The position numbers and the translations under genes are program-made. Shown here piece after piece: positions 1 through 11,161 of a stretch of 64,000 nucleotides of DNA; within the stretch, counting starts at the first letter, position 1, and every line of letters starts with the position of its first letter. Location: the NCBI GenBank assembly GCA_014529385.2, contig CM043947.1, forward strand, positions 126,332,891 through 126,396,890, in the 5' to 3' direction. This DNA is from Adiantum capillus-veneris (lineage: Eukaryota; Streptophyta; Polypodiopsida; Polypodiales; Pteridaceae). Under the pieces are notes generated by a model. That model searched no databases. It was given only the letters and a program-made list of their open reading frames with translations, and was not told the origin of the DNA.

Positions 1-15
1 GCCCATCACAAGGCA

Positions 16-553
16 GTGTTTTGTGATACTTCAGAGGAGATGCTAAGAGAGATAGATGTGGCAGAGACGGGCCTTTCCAGACTATCACACGATATGGAAT
101 ATACTGAGTATGGGCGACACCTGATAGACAAGGGCACTTCACATGGATTGGCCATCTTGAACGGCCTACAGAGATTTCCTGCTGCGGGAGGTTTTACATG
201 CTTCCCACATAGACATGGCCAGCACGGTGGACTATGTCATGGCACAACCGAATCTCATCTCTAGTATCCAGGATCATACAGTGGGGCCTAGACCGGTCGG
301 GGTGGCAGTGGATCATGCTCTGGTGTCAATGATCATCTCCTTCCAGTTCAGTGTAGCACACAGGCCACAAGTAGCAGCCCCTACTTGCTACACATTCACA
401 AGGGAGCAAAGACGGATCACAGACTTCTTCAGAGCAGACACGGGACAGCCTCAAGAGCCACTCCCACAGCAGAGCTCCCCCTCGTCTCACACCAGAGGCA
501 CACTGATTGACCGAGCGATTGAACTAGGGAAATCCAGGCGCCCGCGACTGTGA
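16..553 (+). pseudogene. Endonuclease-like fragment of a non-LTR (LINE-type) retrotransposon
   Basis: Two overlapping frames together look like the C-terminal half of an endonuclease/exonuclease/phosphatase domain. Seen: a HGLAILNG stretch near 140-170, then FTC, then STVDYVMAQ near 218-246 after a frame switch, then VDHALVSM near 310-333. In this family a D-Y strand and a D-H pair near the C-terminus belong to the active site that nicks target DNA. The reading frame ends at 551-553 and no reverse transcriptase follows, so the copy is internally deleted or truncated. The 5' part lies outside the window. A host endonuclease is an alternative, but the frameshift and the repeat-like tail downstream favour a dead retroelement. 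Confidence 0.5.
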
Positions 554-895
554 AGAACTACACAGCATCGACGGAGGCTACGACAGAAAATTCGGAGCAC
601 GCTGGCCAGGCATGCACGACACCCGATCAGACTACTAACCATGGAGGAAATTGATGAGATTCTCCAACGACCGATGCTAGATCTCTTGTGATTCAGCTAT
701 ACCAACAAGCCGCCCGTTTTTTGCTTGGCTCACATCGATCAACTTAGGACCCCATAGTGTATATCTTTGTTTTGTACTGTTGTTAAGTTATTTTGTTACT
801 CTGACTTTGTATTAGATCCACCACTTTGTAACTTTCGGGTCTCATAGGTCATTATGGGCTTTTGAAGACGTTAATATAACATTTCATTTCATTTC

Positions 896-900
<5 letters not shown>
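554..900 (+). other. Non-coding tail of the LINE-like fragment
   Basis: No open frame is visible. The stretch becomes T-rich and ends in a short (ATTTC)n-type simple repeat around 880-900, right before a microsatellite. Simple-repeat 3' tails are usual for non-LTR retrotransposons, so I read this as the 3' untranslated region. The link to the endonuclease fragment is inferred from adjacency only. Confidence 0.35.

Positions 901-976
<76 letters not shown>
901..976. repeat. Compound microsatellite (TC)n(AC)n
   Basis: About 16 TC units run directly into about 22 AC units without interruption. A near-identical compound tract sits at 48961-49036. Confidence 0.97.
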
Positions 977-978
<2 letters not shown>

Positions 979-1418
979 GTCCACAAGGTACTTGTTTTTT
1001 TTCCATTTGAAGTACAAACATCATGAATACATTGCTTCAAATTGCTGTGTTAAACCTCCTCCGGAGAAGCATGCTCCCAACTCTAAATTCTCATACACAC
1101 ATGTCAATATGGGCATGGAAAAGCAGTAAGAGTGAAAACTAGAACTCTTTGTTATATATGTCCCGTATAATCAATGACCATATGATCGATCATTGTTTTG
1201 TGTGATGATGGAAGTTCTCATGTATTTATTCCTCTAGCTTGCTAATATAGAATGGAATACTTCTCGAGTTGCATATGAAGTTAAAGCTGTGTTTCAAAGT
1301 ACAAGACAAAATGGAACACAAGAAGTAAGAAGCAAGAAGGTTCCTTATTACACCTTTGCATTCAACACGTATTGTAAAGGCATGCCTTTTTGTCATCCAT
1401 ACAATACTCCTATTGATG

Positions 1419-1420
<2 letters not shown>
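977..1420. other. Non-coding stretch, nothing recognised
   Basis: AT-rich DNA between two microsatellites. I see no sustained reading frame with recognisable motifs and no repeat shared with the rest of the window. Confidence 0.5.

Positions 1421-1475
<55 letters not shown>
1421..1475. repeat. Microsatellite (TC)n
   Basis: An uninterrupted TC dinucleotide tract of about 27 units. An apparent open frame across it encodes only alternating Ser-Leu and is an artefact of the repeat. Confidence 0.97.
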
Positions 1476-1478
<3 letters not shown>

Positions 1479-2383
1479 CTCCTTTCTTTATTCCTTCTAG
1501 CTCTTATACTCTCTTATCTTTAGATTCTTCCATGATGGAAAACAACTATCTAAAATTCTATAATTCTTGAAAATTTAAACACAAATTGTGCCTGTTTCTC
1601 AAATCTTTCAGTAATAAATATGCAAAGTTTCAATATCAATAGGCTTGCATGTCTACTAATTGATATCACTAGCCAATATTGACATTGATTCTTCTAGTTT
1701 TTTTGTGGATCTAGGTTCGCATGTGACTACATGCCATCAGGTATGGCATCAATCACAAAATTTTAAGCCACCTTTTTAGTATCGTACTGCATGCAAAGAT
1801 TGCACACACTAGGATGACCAATTTTTTAAATTCTCCCCTTCTTATACAATAGATTCACCATTTTAGCCTTGTTAACTATCTAGACAATGATTTAGGACCC
1901 TCGTACATGTTACATCAAAATTATACGGTAGTTACCTCATCTCTGTTTTCTCAAAAGATACCGCAGCCTCACGATATGATGTGCTTGTGGATGATTAGTT
2001 TGATTTAGAGCAAAATCCTTAGTATGACTCCTTTGTAGATCATGATGCACAAAATCATGCCATTACTTATGTTACTATGCATGCGCTTGATATAATTCCA
2101 GTCTCAATGATCATGGAATAGTGAATATGCATGACCCTTAATTTCTTTTAGCACATGGATGCTTACTTGAAGACAACTTCCTACACATATTTACTTGCTC
2201 TATTGAAGAACGTCAAACATCCTGTGTTCTGTGTTACTCTTGTGGTGAAGGATGGAAGCATATTAAAGATTATAAATACAATTATTCATAAGTTCATCAT
2301 TTGCATCATTCTTGTATTCAAGAATCTAGATGATTTCCAAAAGGTTCGTGGGCTTACACAACATGGACAAAGAAAATAAGTGA
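1476..2383. other. AT-rich region without a supportable gene
   Basis: Short frames exist but none has family motifs. A piece around 1695-1730 reads FVDLGSHVTT, vaguely like a retroelement protease, but it is too short and isolated to call. Confidence 0.4.
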
Positions 2384-2498
2384 AAGGCCAAGAGGCCTTT
2401 GAGGGTGACACCTAACACTCCTCTTAGCCAACCTCTCACTAGTCTTATAACATTAGTGTCACCTTATAACATGTCAGCCTCAAAGGCCTCTTGGCCTT
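2384..2498. repeat. Short hairpin / possible MITE remnant
   Basis: A 21-bp arm at 2384-2404 (AAGGCCAAGAGGCCTTTGAGG) is perfectly complementary to 2478-2498. A second inner pair, GGTGACAC at 2404-2411 and GTGTCACC at 2456-2463, lies within it. The unit can fold into a hairpin of about 115 bases. It lies just upstream of transposon copy A and could be a small non-autonomous element or a subterminal part of that transposon. I cannot decide which. Confidence 0.6.
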
Positions 2499-2978
2499 CC
2501 ACTCATTGCATTCTCTCTCTAAAACGTGAGCCAACTCTTTCTCTTCCCCCCCCCTTTTCTCTTTCGTCACTTCCACCTCCCAATCATTAAGACGACATTC
2601 TAGGCTCCCTAAATCTCACAAAAAGTACAGATCCTCCAAGGTTGCAGGTCTACTCTCTCTCCCACTCTCTTCCTTTAATGTCTCTCTCTCTCTCTCTCTC
2701 TCTCATGCTTCTCCCACTCCAGCTCCAGGTGAGAGCAATGAAAAACTTTATTACCATTGTGTGCAGCAACATTTATCTCTCTAAATCTCTCATGATCAAC
2801 ATTTTGAATCCAAAGTAGATTGAGCTACATTCCCTCTCTTTCTTCCCTCCACAACATAATCCTTTTCTACTAAATCTAAGTATTCTTCACTTTTTTCCTC
2901 CATAGCCAACTTTCCTTGCTGCTCACAGTAGTCACCATTACAAATTCTCTCTCTAATTTTCTTGATTAGCTAACAAAC
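2499..2978. other. Pyrimidine-rich leader region upstream of copy A transposase
   Basis: The region is dominated by CT-rich tracts, with a C-run near 2546-2554 and a (TC)n tract at about 2677-2704. No coding frame is visible. Copy B has a comparable pyrimidine-rich stretch just before its start codon, so this is likely the 5' untranslated or promoter region of the copy A transposase. The outer end of copy A was not located. Confidence 0.35.
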
Positions 2979-5680
2979 ATGTCATTCAATCACTCTCCAC
3001 TGCAAGACATTACTAATAGGTCAAAACGATATCGATTAAACGCTGATTTGGAGCAGGAGTACACTACTGTGCGACTTGGCATATCAAATCCCAATGCTAC
3101 AAATCAGCTACGAAGCATTGTGTGCAAGGCAATCAACTTATGGGTTGATGGCCACATTTACCCTGGTGATCCAATGACCAATGCACCACTACCCTTTCGT
3201 AATGTCACTGAGCTTCTGCGTTTTATTGGAGATGGAAGAGGCGAACTATTTGGCTACTGCTGGAGATTGTATTCATCTTTTGTCAATGAAAGGGAAGCAA
3301 CTAAACATCTCTTTGCTACCTTCATCATTGCAAGAGAAGTCCGCGAAAGATTTATAGCAACTTAGCGAGGAAGCCAACAAGAAGACGAAGTAACTGAACA
3401 ATGAGATGGCGAATCTAAATGAAAAGTAAAGCAACAAAAAAAAAGATCAGGAGTGTCGACCAGACAATTATCTCAAGCAATGTCCTTGCTATCCTCAAGT
3501 GGTGAAGCTCGAAAGAAACGTGTCAAACTCGGTAAGAATACGAATGCAAGATTTTGTTTTCCTACATGTTCTGCAGGTTGGTGTAACACTAATTCAATAT
3601 GCAAAAACTTGGCTCGAATGATGATGGGAATCGATTGCAATGCTCAAACAAGAATGTGCTCTGCTGCAGCATATCATCAAGCCAAAGGATTTGGTTGAGC
3701 TACTGGATGATCCATCCAATGCTAGCATTACTAATGTTTTGCGGCAGAAGTATTTCAGTGAGCTTAAGACCATTATGTGCCTCAAGAGATGATGGAGGTG
3801 CGTGACAATGCACGAATAAGTTTCAAGGCCTATGAAAAGTTGTATAGAAGTGTCACACTCGGTCATTGGATAAAAGGTTTGTTTAAGTTTTTGCCAACGC
3901 CTTACAGTGTCAGTGTTGCAAAAAAGTGCACCAATAATGATGTTGCAAGCTTGTTGGGCGGATTTCAGTATGTGGAGGATGACATGCCATTAGAAGACAA
4001 AAAATTCTTCCGCTACAACGAGTTCAACAATTTGTATGTTGACTTGTTGAATCTCCAAGATTCAATGATAAGATTTTATGGGTTGACACAAGAAGAGTGT
4101 GATACCAAAGTGATATTTGTAATGAAGCTTGATGAGTGCCAAGTTGTTAAAGGTCAACGACTCGAGAGGGTAAACGTTACATTGATGAGCAGGGCCTTGG
4201 TGGGTATCAATGTCGAGCTAACTGCCAATGAGAAGGAAAACACGTGTTTAGGTGTTCAATCAGAGAAGAATATTTGATGGCTGGTAGCTGTTCATCTCCC
4301 ACATGAGACACATGAGGCTCTGAAATGGTATTTCAATCACACTGCAATTGTTAACGTCGGCAATAACAAGAAGGCTAGAGATTCCATGTTTCAGGTCTTG
4401 GAACGTTCCAAGTTGAGTGGCATTTGGTAGGAGACTTGAAAACACTGAAGTGTATATTAGGGTGCAAGCAAGGTGAAACGACCTTCTTTCCATGCATTTA
4501 TTGCTGCCACAGTAAGTCTCAATGGAAACTGAGGGCAAGGGTGAAAAGGCCAGCAAGTCAAAAGGTGGAAGGATAAGGGTGGTAAAGTTACAGTCAACTC
4601 TGCAAAAGGTGTACCCACTACACAAGTAGTGGGTAAAGCATTACAACAATGGTTTATAGGTATCCGCAGTTGTGACCAGCAAGTACCCCCTAATCAAAAC
4701 ATGGATGATCCAAATTGGGATACTATTCTTCCAATACTACTGATAAATGTACATGTGTGCACCCTTCATGTCCGTCTACGAATTTTTGACAAGTTGCTTA
4801 TGCTCCATATTAATTATGCTTGGAATATGGAGCTTGCAGAAAGAAGAGAAGAGTGTATACGTGAACTCAAATATATTCTACATGGGAGTGCAATTGAGCT
4901 ATCAAAGGACAAGAAGGCATGTGGAAGTACAAGATCGCCCTAATAAAGTATGTATGGGTGGTAGTAAAGCTAGGCATTTGATTTTGAACATGACTCTCAA
5001 AGTCCGAATGAGTTTTAGTTGTGGAAAAAGGTGTGTGACATTACCACCTAGAAAGGTAATGAACGAGCCCTAGGAATTAAGCGTGCTTGTGTGTGACAGT
5101 CTATTGATGATATTTTTCGTCTTCTCAAAAAGGCAAAGCTAACCGATGATGAGATATCCACCTTAAAGTTTGTAATCAATAGTTTTACAACACAAATGGT
5201 GGATGCTTGGGGGGAGACACACATAACACATTACATGGTGTGTTGAACCTTTGATTTTTGCACTTGAAATACGTATGTATGCAAAACTAAAGTTTGTTTT
5301 TTTCCTTCACATTCTTTTTGCACATAGTGCATTTTTTTCTCAATACTTATGGTTCATTAGGTATCTGAAGCCGCCAAGGAATGGAGCGCTCACACTATCA
5401 AACAAAAGCAGTGTATTTTAAAAATACACGATATGGAGGTGAAAGAAGAAATAGCAATGCCCTTCATGAGATGTCCAATTGGTTCTACATAATTTTATGA
5501 GGGAGAGAGAGAGGAAGAAGACTAGAGAACAAAGAAGTTTAAAATGTAGAATAGGGAAAGTGGTTAGGTTGAGGCAATCACAATCATACCATGCTTCGAG
5601 TGCAAAAGATCGATTCCGACGTTGGTTGGAGACAAGGAGGCGTGATGGCAGGTGTTGGATGGATTTTTTTTTTGACATGA
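2979..5680 (+). pseudogene. RAG1/Transib-like transposase, diverged copy A
   Basis: Degraded relative of the transposase at 27515-30365. The start at 2979 begins MSFNHSPLQDITN, matching MPLDDVTN of copy B. Shared blocks are LWVDGHIYP, the first acidic motif KLDEC (Asp codon 4131-4133), GDLKTLKCILGCK with Asp at 4433-4435, then PCIYC 20 residues on (CxxC from 4493), and VHVCTLHVRLRIFD near 4757. Further on come GGSKAR near 4960, HILFAH (His at 5308 and 5323), and QGMERSH with Glu at 5384-5386. At least one stop replaces the Trp that precedes the QGME block, and several frameshifts break the frame. A possible GT-AG intron lies near 3532-3577. In the RAG1/Transib family these residues bind metal and zinc and catalyse strand transfer. 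This copy cannot be functional. Confidence 0.7.
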
Positions 5681-6179
5681 ACCTTTTCTATAGTAAACAT
5701 GCATTGTCATGCAAAGTGATTTGTTAAGGCCACAATTATTAGTCCAATGGATCAAGTTTGGTTTATTTTGGAATCTTTTTTAATTTTGAGTGATTTCATT
5801 GATTTTTTAAAAAAAAAGAACTTTAAGTACTATATAAGTCAAAACTCAACTTAAAGTTCATTTCTTGTTTGCACATTTTAGAAGATACTCTCGAGCCCAA
5901 ACGTACACCCACTCACACAACATGGATGATACACAAGAGCACACCACTACACACAACAATGACACCACCACCACTGACAACACTGAAAATCTACAACCAA
6001 CACCTCATACAGAATGCACCGCTTCAAATCCACATCCTCATTCACAAGTGGATAACCCAACATAGCAACCAACTCCAAACACCCAACCCCTCTCCCAACC
6101 TTTGACTCTAGAGGATCAAAAACACCATGTGACAAATTTTTGGTGATCTTGAGCCACTAGATCATGCAAATCACACACC
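5681..6179 (+). other. Spacer or N-terminal tail region before copy A histone-like gene
   Basis: Contains a Thr/His/Asn-rich frame beginning MDDTQEHTTTHN at 5922. It may be the start of the copy A histone-like gene, since copy B has a long low-complexity N-tail there. The canonical H3 N-terminus seen in copy B is not recognisable here, so the assignment is open. Confidence 0.3.
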
Positions 6180-7116
6180 TCTGCCAGATCTTGTACCAAT
6201 CGTAGCTCTAAACAAACCCACGCAAGAAACAGGACCTAGAGCTCAAGCAACGGAAGCACCTGGAGCTCAAACAATGGTAGCACCTTGAGATCAAGCAACG
6301 GCTGCACCTTGAGCTCAAGCAATGGCTGCACCTGAAGCTCAAGCGATTGCTATTATGCTGCAAAAATTCTCCCCGTGGGTCAAACAAAGGGTGATCAAAG
6401 TAATACCAGGTGACTCTATTTTAGAATCACGAGATACCAAGAGGAGGAAGAGAATAAGATAGATAGAAAAGAAACAAGCAACTGATAGAGAAGCACATAG
6501 ATGAAGAACAAAGAAGGCAGAGAGTCGAGGCTGGGTGAGCCCACTTGGCTAATTTACAAGCATGAGCAGAGACAGAGAGGAGAGTGGAAGAGGATAAAGC
6601 TCAGGCTGCCCAACAAGCAAAGGCTGGGAGCTCCAGACCTTCAAAAATTCCTTAGAGAGCAAAACAATGTGCGAAAAAGGAAAGGACAAGCTCACACCTG
6701 AAGAGCAACAAGCCCAAGAGGAGAGGAGAAAAAAGTACAAAAATGACCCTCCTCAATGGTCCAGACAAGCGGCTCCTCCACCATTGCCAACAACGCAAAA
6801 GAAACGGTGATGGAAGCTACGCACAGTGGATTTATGTGAGATCCAAAAATATCAGAAGAGCATCGAGCCAATAATATAAAAGGTAGCTTTCTCTCGGGTG
6901 GTGAGAGAAATAATGGACGAATATTCAGATTCTCTTACACCTATCTAGCATGCAACTCTATTGGCCTTACAGGATGCCGCCGCAGAGGACATTTTGGTAT
7001 AGTTGTTCCAAGATGGTGTATCTTGTATGGTGCGTGCTAAGCGAGTTACTCTAAAAAATACAGATCTAGCTCTAGCGATAAATCTGAGGAATGAAGGGTG
7101 CCTCCACAAGAATTAG
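6180..7116 (+). pseudogene. Histone H3-like gene with extended N-tail, copy A
   Basis: The C-terminal part, 6772-7116, reads as a histone H3 fold. Visible are LRTVDLCEIQKYQKS (compare TVALREIRRYQKS of H3), VAFSRVVREI, ALQDAAAEDILV, and finally RAKRVTLKNTDLALA, matching [14 protein letters not shown]. In-frame stops at 6808, 6877, 6946 and 7000 make it a pseudogene. Upstream, 6241-6351 is a tandem 24-bp repeat coding an Ala/Gln/Thr-rich tail that resembles the tail of the copy B gene. The gene sits between the transposase and the convergent reverse genes, as in copy B. This is not the organism's ordinary H3 gene, because the fold is strongly diverged and tied to the transposon. Confidence 0.7.
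6241..6351 (+). repeat. 24-bp tandem repeat within the histone-like N-tail
   Basis: About 4.6 diverged copies of a unit starting GCTCAAGCAA, period 24, which keeps the reading frame. It codes an Ala/Gln/Pro-rich tail. Two units end in TGA where others have a sense codon, consistent with decay. Confidence 0.75.
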
Positions 7117-7260
7117 TTTTCCCATGTAACCTCTGTTTATGAGATTTGTAATCTTTCCATATAATATGAATGAGTCAATTTTCTACCACTCGATATAAAT
7201 GTAATAGTTAATTGTGTACTTTCTATTGTTGAAGTATTTGAATGAATCAAGTTGTAAGAA

Positions 7261-7441
7261 TTCACCTGCTTGACCATCCAAGAACCTGTCAGACATGGGA
7301 CGCCTATCTGTAACCATTTTGCAAAAGGGAGCCATTTCGGGTACGTAGGAAGATTGCGGGACTTCCAAATTGCACGACGAAGCTCGGCGGCGCCACACAC
7401 GGGCCAAAAAAAAGCCCTGTGGGCCATGGTGCGCATTTGAC
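7261..7441. repeat. Left arm of a long inverted repeat flanking the viral insertion
   Basis: About 180 bp whose reverse complement matches 13352-13542 at roughly 70 percent by eye. Shared blocks include GACCATCCAAG, GGACGCCTA, CAAATTGCACGAC and GGCCAAAAAAAA. The arm ends within about two bases of the start of the pararetrovirus-like sequence. Its inner end, GCGCATTTG, resembles the inner stem of the hairpins at the equivalent place in transposon copy B. Confidence 0.75.
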
Positions 7442-7442
7442 C

Positions 7443-7682
7443 TATTTCAAATGTAGATGGAAAGAAATCGATTGCTTTACTACAATCATACATCAAATTG
7501 AATATACCATTCCATCACATGAATGGCCAAAGGTATATGAAGAAGAATTCAACCTAACCAATGCGGCCATTCAACAAGAAGCTGCAAATTCAATCCAAGC
7601 AAATTCTTATCCAGCTAACACGAGAAAATTATTTAAAAATAAAAATATAAAAATCCAAAGGAGAACCTGCCGGATTGAAGCC
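7443..7682 (+). repeat. Left direct terminal repeat of the viral insertion
   Basis: About 240 bp matching 13097-13330 in the same orientation. Both copies code the same segment, with CFTTI and IPSHEW in common. The left copy is open over about 100 codons from 7419 into flanking DNA. At the right end the same segment directly follows the protease, so the repeat marks terminal redundancy of the insertion. Confidence 0.85.
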
Positions 7683-8044
7683 AACGGAGATCTTTACTTC
7701 CGATGTCACAACGGATCAGGCCATCTCATTCTAGAGGTGGGGTGAGATAACATAATCGCTTACCCAAGCGAAAGGAATCTTACCGATGACATAATCACTT
7801 ATGTCATAATCCACATGGCTGTGCTAGCACTCAGTGTCTAGAAAAAAGTGTGTGCGATAAGATTCTCCACCTACCACTCCTTATCCTCCACCTCTCTCTA
7901 CCTTTTGACCTGTCCACTTTGTAAAGCAATAAACCACCTTGGACAGTGACATCCACTAGTGTAAAGTGATGCCCACTCATGTAAAGGGACATCCACTACC
8001 TTACCCACCAAGGGGTTACCTTGAGCTTCAAGCCAAGCCTTTCC

Positions 8045-8054
8045 TATATAAAGG
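8045..8054 (+). promoter_or_regulatory. Candidate pregenomic RNA promoter TATA box
   Basis: TATATAAAGG at 8045-8054 is preceded by repeated short direct motifs around 7944-7995 (CATCCACTA and GTAAAG, two or three times), resembling the upstream modules of pararetrovirus 35S-type promoters. It lies about 235 bp before the primer site and in the longest non-coding part of the insertion. Confidence 0.55.
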
Positions 8055-8289
8055 AGGACATGCTTCGTTGTAGATCCATCTCCTGGAGTCTTAGTGAATG
8101 CATCTCCTTAGCTTGTAACACCTGTCTGCATTACTCACCGTAGGCTTATCCTTAACCATTTTATAAAGATTCATTAATATAAGCTTTCCCCTTTTGTATT
8201 TTGATCCATTGCACACTCTGTGTATTTACCTTCCACCTATATTAATAGAAATACACTAATTTTTCATGCAAATTATTTGTGTGCGTTTC

Positions 8290-8303
8290 TTGATATCAGA
8301 GCC
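8290..8303 (+). other. tRNA-Met primer binding site-like sequence of the viral insertion
   Basis: TTGATATCAGAGCC differs by one base from the consensus TTGGTATCAGAGC complementary to initiator tRNA-Met. Its place just downstream of the TATA box in a leader fits minus-strand DNA priming in plant pararetroviruses. Confidence 0.6.
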
Positions 8304-8706
8304 TGTGAATTAAGTTAGCCTACAGCTTACACACTCTCTCTCTCTCTCTTCCATGTGGTACAATACTTCCAATGTGTATGAGATAAAGTTCAACAAGCTT
8401 TCGATCGAAGCCTACTTGCTTTGAGTGACTAGTGAGGATTTATATCTTTCTACATTATTTATCTAGCAGTGTGGATGCTGTTCACTTGAATCTACAACGC
8501 AAGGCAAGGTTGCGATAACGTAGCAGTGAGGTAGCAAGGTATGAATTTGGTAGCCGCAGCGGGCATTAAGGTGAGAAGGAAATCCACTGAGCCACATGCG
8601 TAAAGGTCCTCGGTAAATCCTTGCGTAAAGTCCCGCATAAAGTCCCGTCGTGTTATGTGCCCGCTATAAATCCCCATCTTTTGGTGTTTACTCAGGTAAG
8701 CTTCAA

Positions 8707-8995
8707 TGGAAATTTTGAATAGACCTTTGTCTAAAGTGACCAAGTCTCTTGCAAATCTCTCATTAGTAGTAGAAGAAGCTGAACCATCATCTCAATTCCA
8801 AATACCACAATTAAATCTCGAACAAGTCTATCATCATAAATATTTGTTTAATCCTCATGCATCTACTCTATTTTAGATTATAGATCCTTTACATCTATCT
8901 CTTTTGATAGCCTAATGCATTTCATTAAACTCACCGAGATCCTCCAATATGAAAAATGGAAGCCATCTAGGGAGGCAATGATTTTGTTCAGTTTG
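8707..8995 (+). pseudogene. Broken first gene of the viral insertion, function unassigned
   Basis: A frame starting MEILNRPLSK at 8707 runs about 56 codons to a TAG and continues with more stops. In caulimovirids a movement protein lies at this position, but I see no diagnostic movement-protein motif, so the identity rests on position only. Confidence 0.3.
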
Positions 8996-9255
8996 GTTGT
9001 TTAGATATTATAGAGTTCTTAGAATTTGCTATTAAAATTCTTAAATCAAAATTAGTAAATAGAATTCTTAGACATAATTCTCCAATTAGAACTTCTAAAT
9101 AGAACTCTCAGATTATAGTTAAAAAAACAAAATTTTTAGTATAGATAAGATAGAACTCATAACTCTTAATTTAGTAACCACTTGTAGAATTCTTAGTTTA
9201 AAATTCATAGATAGAATTATTTGTACATATTTTTGTATTACTAATCTAGAATCAT
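8996..9255. repeat. AT-rich degenerate repeats of a GAATTCTTAG-like motif
   Basis: At least eight imperfect occurrences of AGAATTCTTAG or AGAACTCTTA-like words in about 250 bp, without a coding frame. It interrupts the viral coding region, so it may be a secondary expansion or insertion. It is unlike anything else in the window. Confidence 0.5.
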
Positions 9256-9289
9256 TTGATTATACGATTAACTCACAACACTCGGTTAA

Positions 9290-11016
9290 CGATATGCAAA
9301 AACCACAAGCCTATCTTTCTTTGCATACAAAACTTATTGTTCCTTCCTCTTCTCCCATTATACCAAGATCTTCATTCACCAAACCATCCGTGCATGAAAC
9401 TCCTGGTCACTCTGACAAATATCTGTTCTCAAATTTTATGTACTTTACTAATGATCCGGAGAATTCTTCGGACGAAGAACCAGGGTGGAAATTTTGGAAG
9501 CCGTGGAGCGGCTTGATAACAAGCTGCAAAGTAGCTTGCCTAATTTTGAGTTCGAGGTGGAGAGAGATTTATATACTCGTTGTCATAAAAAATGAAAAAA
9601 TCTTATTGTCAACACAAGAAAACCCCCCTTCAAAGTCCCAACATGCGTATCATTTGCAACAATTGACTATGCTTGGGAAGATGACTCAGATGAGCCTAGA
9701 AGGGATATAACCAATGAAGAATATATCCCAGATGAACTTCCATCTCCTCCTTATGACTATAATTTTGGCATAGAAGAAGACATCAGTGGAAGTGAAATTG
9801 ATGATTCACAGGTATTAATTTCTTTAGTACCAGATAACTCAAAGGTGTACATCTCTAAAGTGCCTCTACATATGAAAAAGGATGAGTCAATGGGAGATGC
9901 CTCTACTAGTGCTCCACCCATTCCACCAACTCTATAACATCAAAAATCTTGATCATGTTCATATCATCCTTGTTTTAGAATATATGCACAATTGAATCTA
10001 TCAACAAATGCTCTTTGGAAGAATGAGGCAACAAACTGCTGTGGAAGTGATAATCAATGGATTCACTGGCATTTTAAAGTCATGGTGGGAAATGCTTCCT
10101 CAAGAAGTTAAAAACACCGTCTTACAACTGCTTGATAATAGATCTCCAATGCTTGTATTAATTGAAGGAATCTACAAAGAATTCATTGGACATCAGGAAG
10201 ATCAATAAAACCTAGCCCTTCAAGCTTTTGAAGCACAAATATGTAATTTCTCATCAATTTGGGATTTCTGTATTACTGCAAAAATTTAATTTATAAAGTA
10301 GGTAAACACCAATCTTGAGAAATTAGAGCAGAATTTGTCCACAAATTGCCTAAAGCAATAACAAAGCTACTTTTGGAGAAACTAGAGAATCAAAATCTTG
10401 ATCTTCAATCAGCAACATTAGGTGACATTAGTCAAGCTCTCCAAATAGTAATACAGGAACTTTGCATCTAGAAGCAAGCATAGAAAGAGTTGAAAAACTC
10501 TAAACCTTCAAAAAATTTTGCTAGCAGAGTTATTATAGCTAAGACTTTGGCTGTGCTGATTCAAAAAAGAAATGTGCCTGCAAGGACAGAAAGAAAGAAC
10601 CCAAGGAGCAGAAGTTTAGAAGAAAACCTAAATATCGCCTTTTCAGGAAACATAAGTCCAATTCTTCTAAAACTGATAACAAATGCTTCATTTGTGGCAA
10701 GATAGGTCATTGGGCTTTTGAATGCCCTAAAAAGAAAAAATCAGTGGTATTCAAGAATATAATTCTTGAAGATGATTCAAGCTATTCAGATCTTTCCTCC
10801 AACAAAATTTCAGACTTTGAGTTTAGTATTACTCAGTTCAAAAGCGAAGCCTCTTCTACAACAGAAGACTCTTCAAGCATAGATTCAGGATTTGAAGATT
10901 GTCCTATAGCGCTCAATATGATGACTATAGAAGACTTCATACCAATACCCTTCAATCCTCATAGATGGGGAAAAATCTCCCAAAAAAAAGCATTCTTCAC
11001 AAAGATACATGATTGA
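9290..11016 (+). pseudogene. Capsid-like region of the viral insertion with CCHC zinc knuckle
   Basis: Several frames combine into an acidic N-terminal part (EDDSDEP and DISGSEIDDS, about 9670-9810), a mid-region with LKSWWEM near 10080, a basic stretch, and the zinc knuckle CFICGKIGHWAFEC at 10684-10725 (C-x2-C-x4-H-x4-C). An acidic/Ser-rich tail follows to 11016. This order is characteristic of caulimovirid capsid regions, where the knuckle binds RNA. Stops and frame changes occur at many points, so no full protein can be made. Confidence 0.55.
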
Positions 11017-11161
11017 AGAATTTGACGCAAGTGATTCCAGTTCTAGTTCGATATCTGCCAAATCAGGTAAGAAAGACTGCTCTGAAATATTAATCTTTCA
11101 CAAGCAACTAAAAGCATCTCTTAAAGAAATAGAAAAAGTTAATGCACCAGCATAAAAAATA

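Noticed and set aside
1695-1730. FVDLGSHVTT as a retroelement protease
   Set aside because: The usual D-S/T-G is absent and there is no supporting gag, knuckle or integrase around it.
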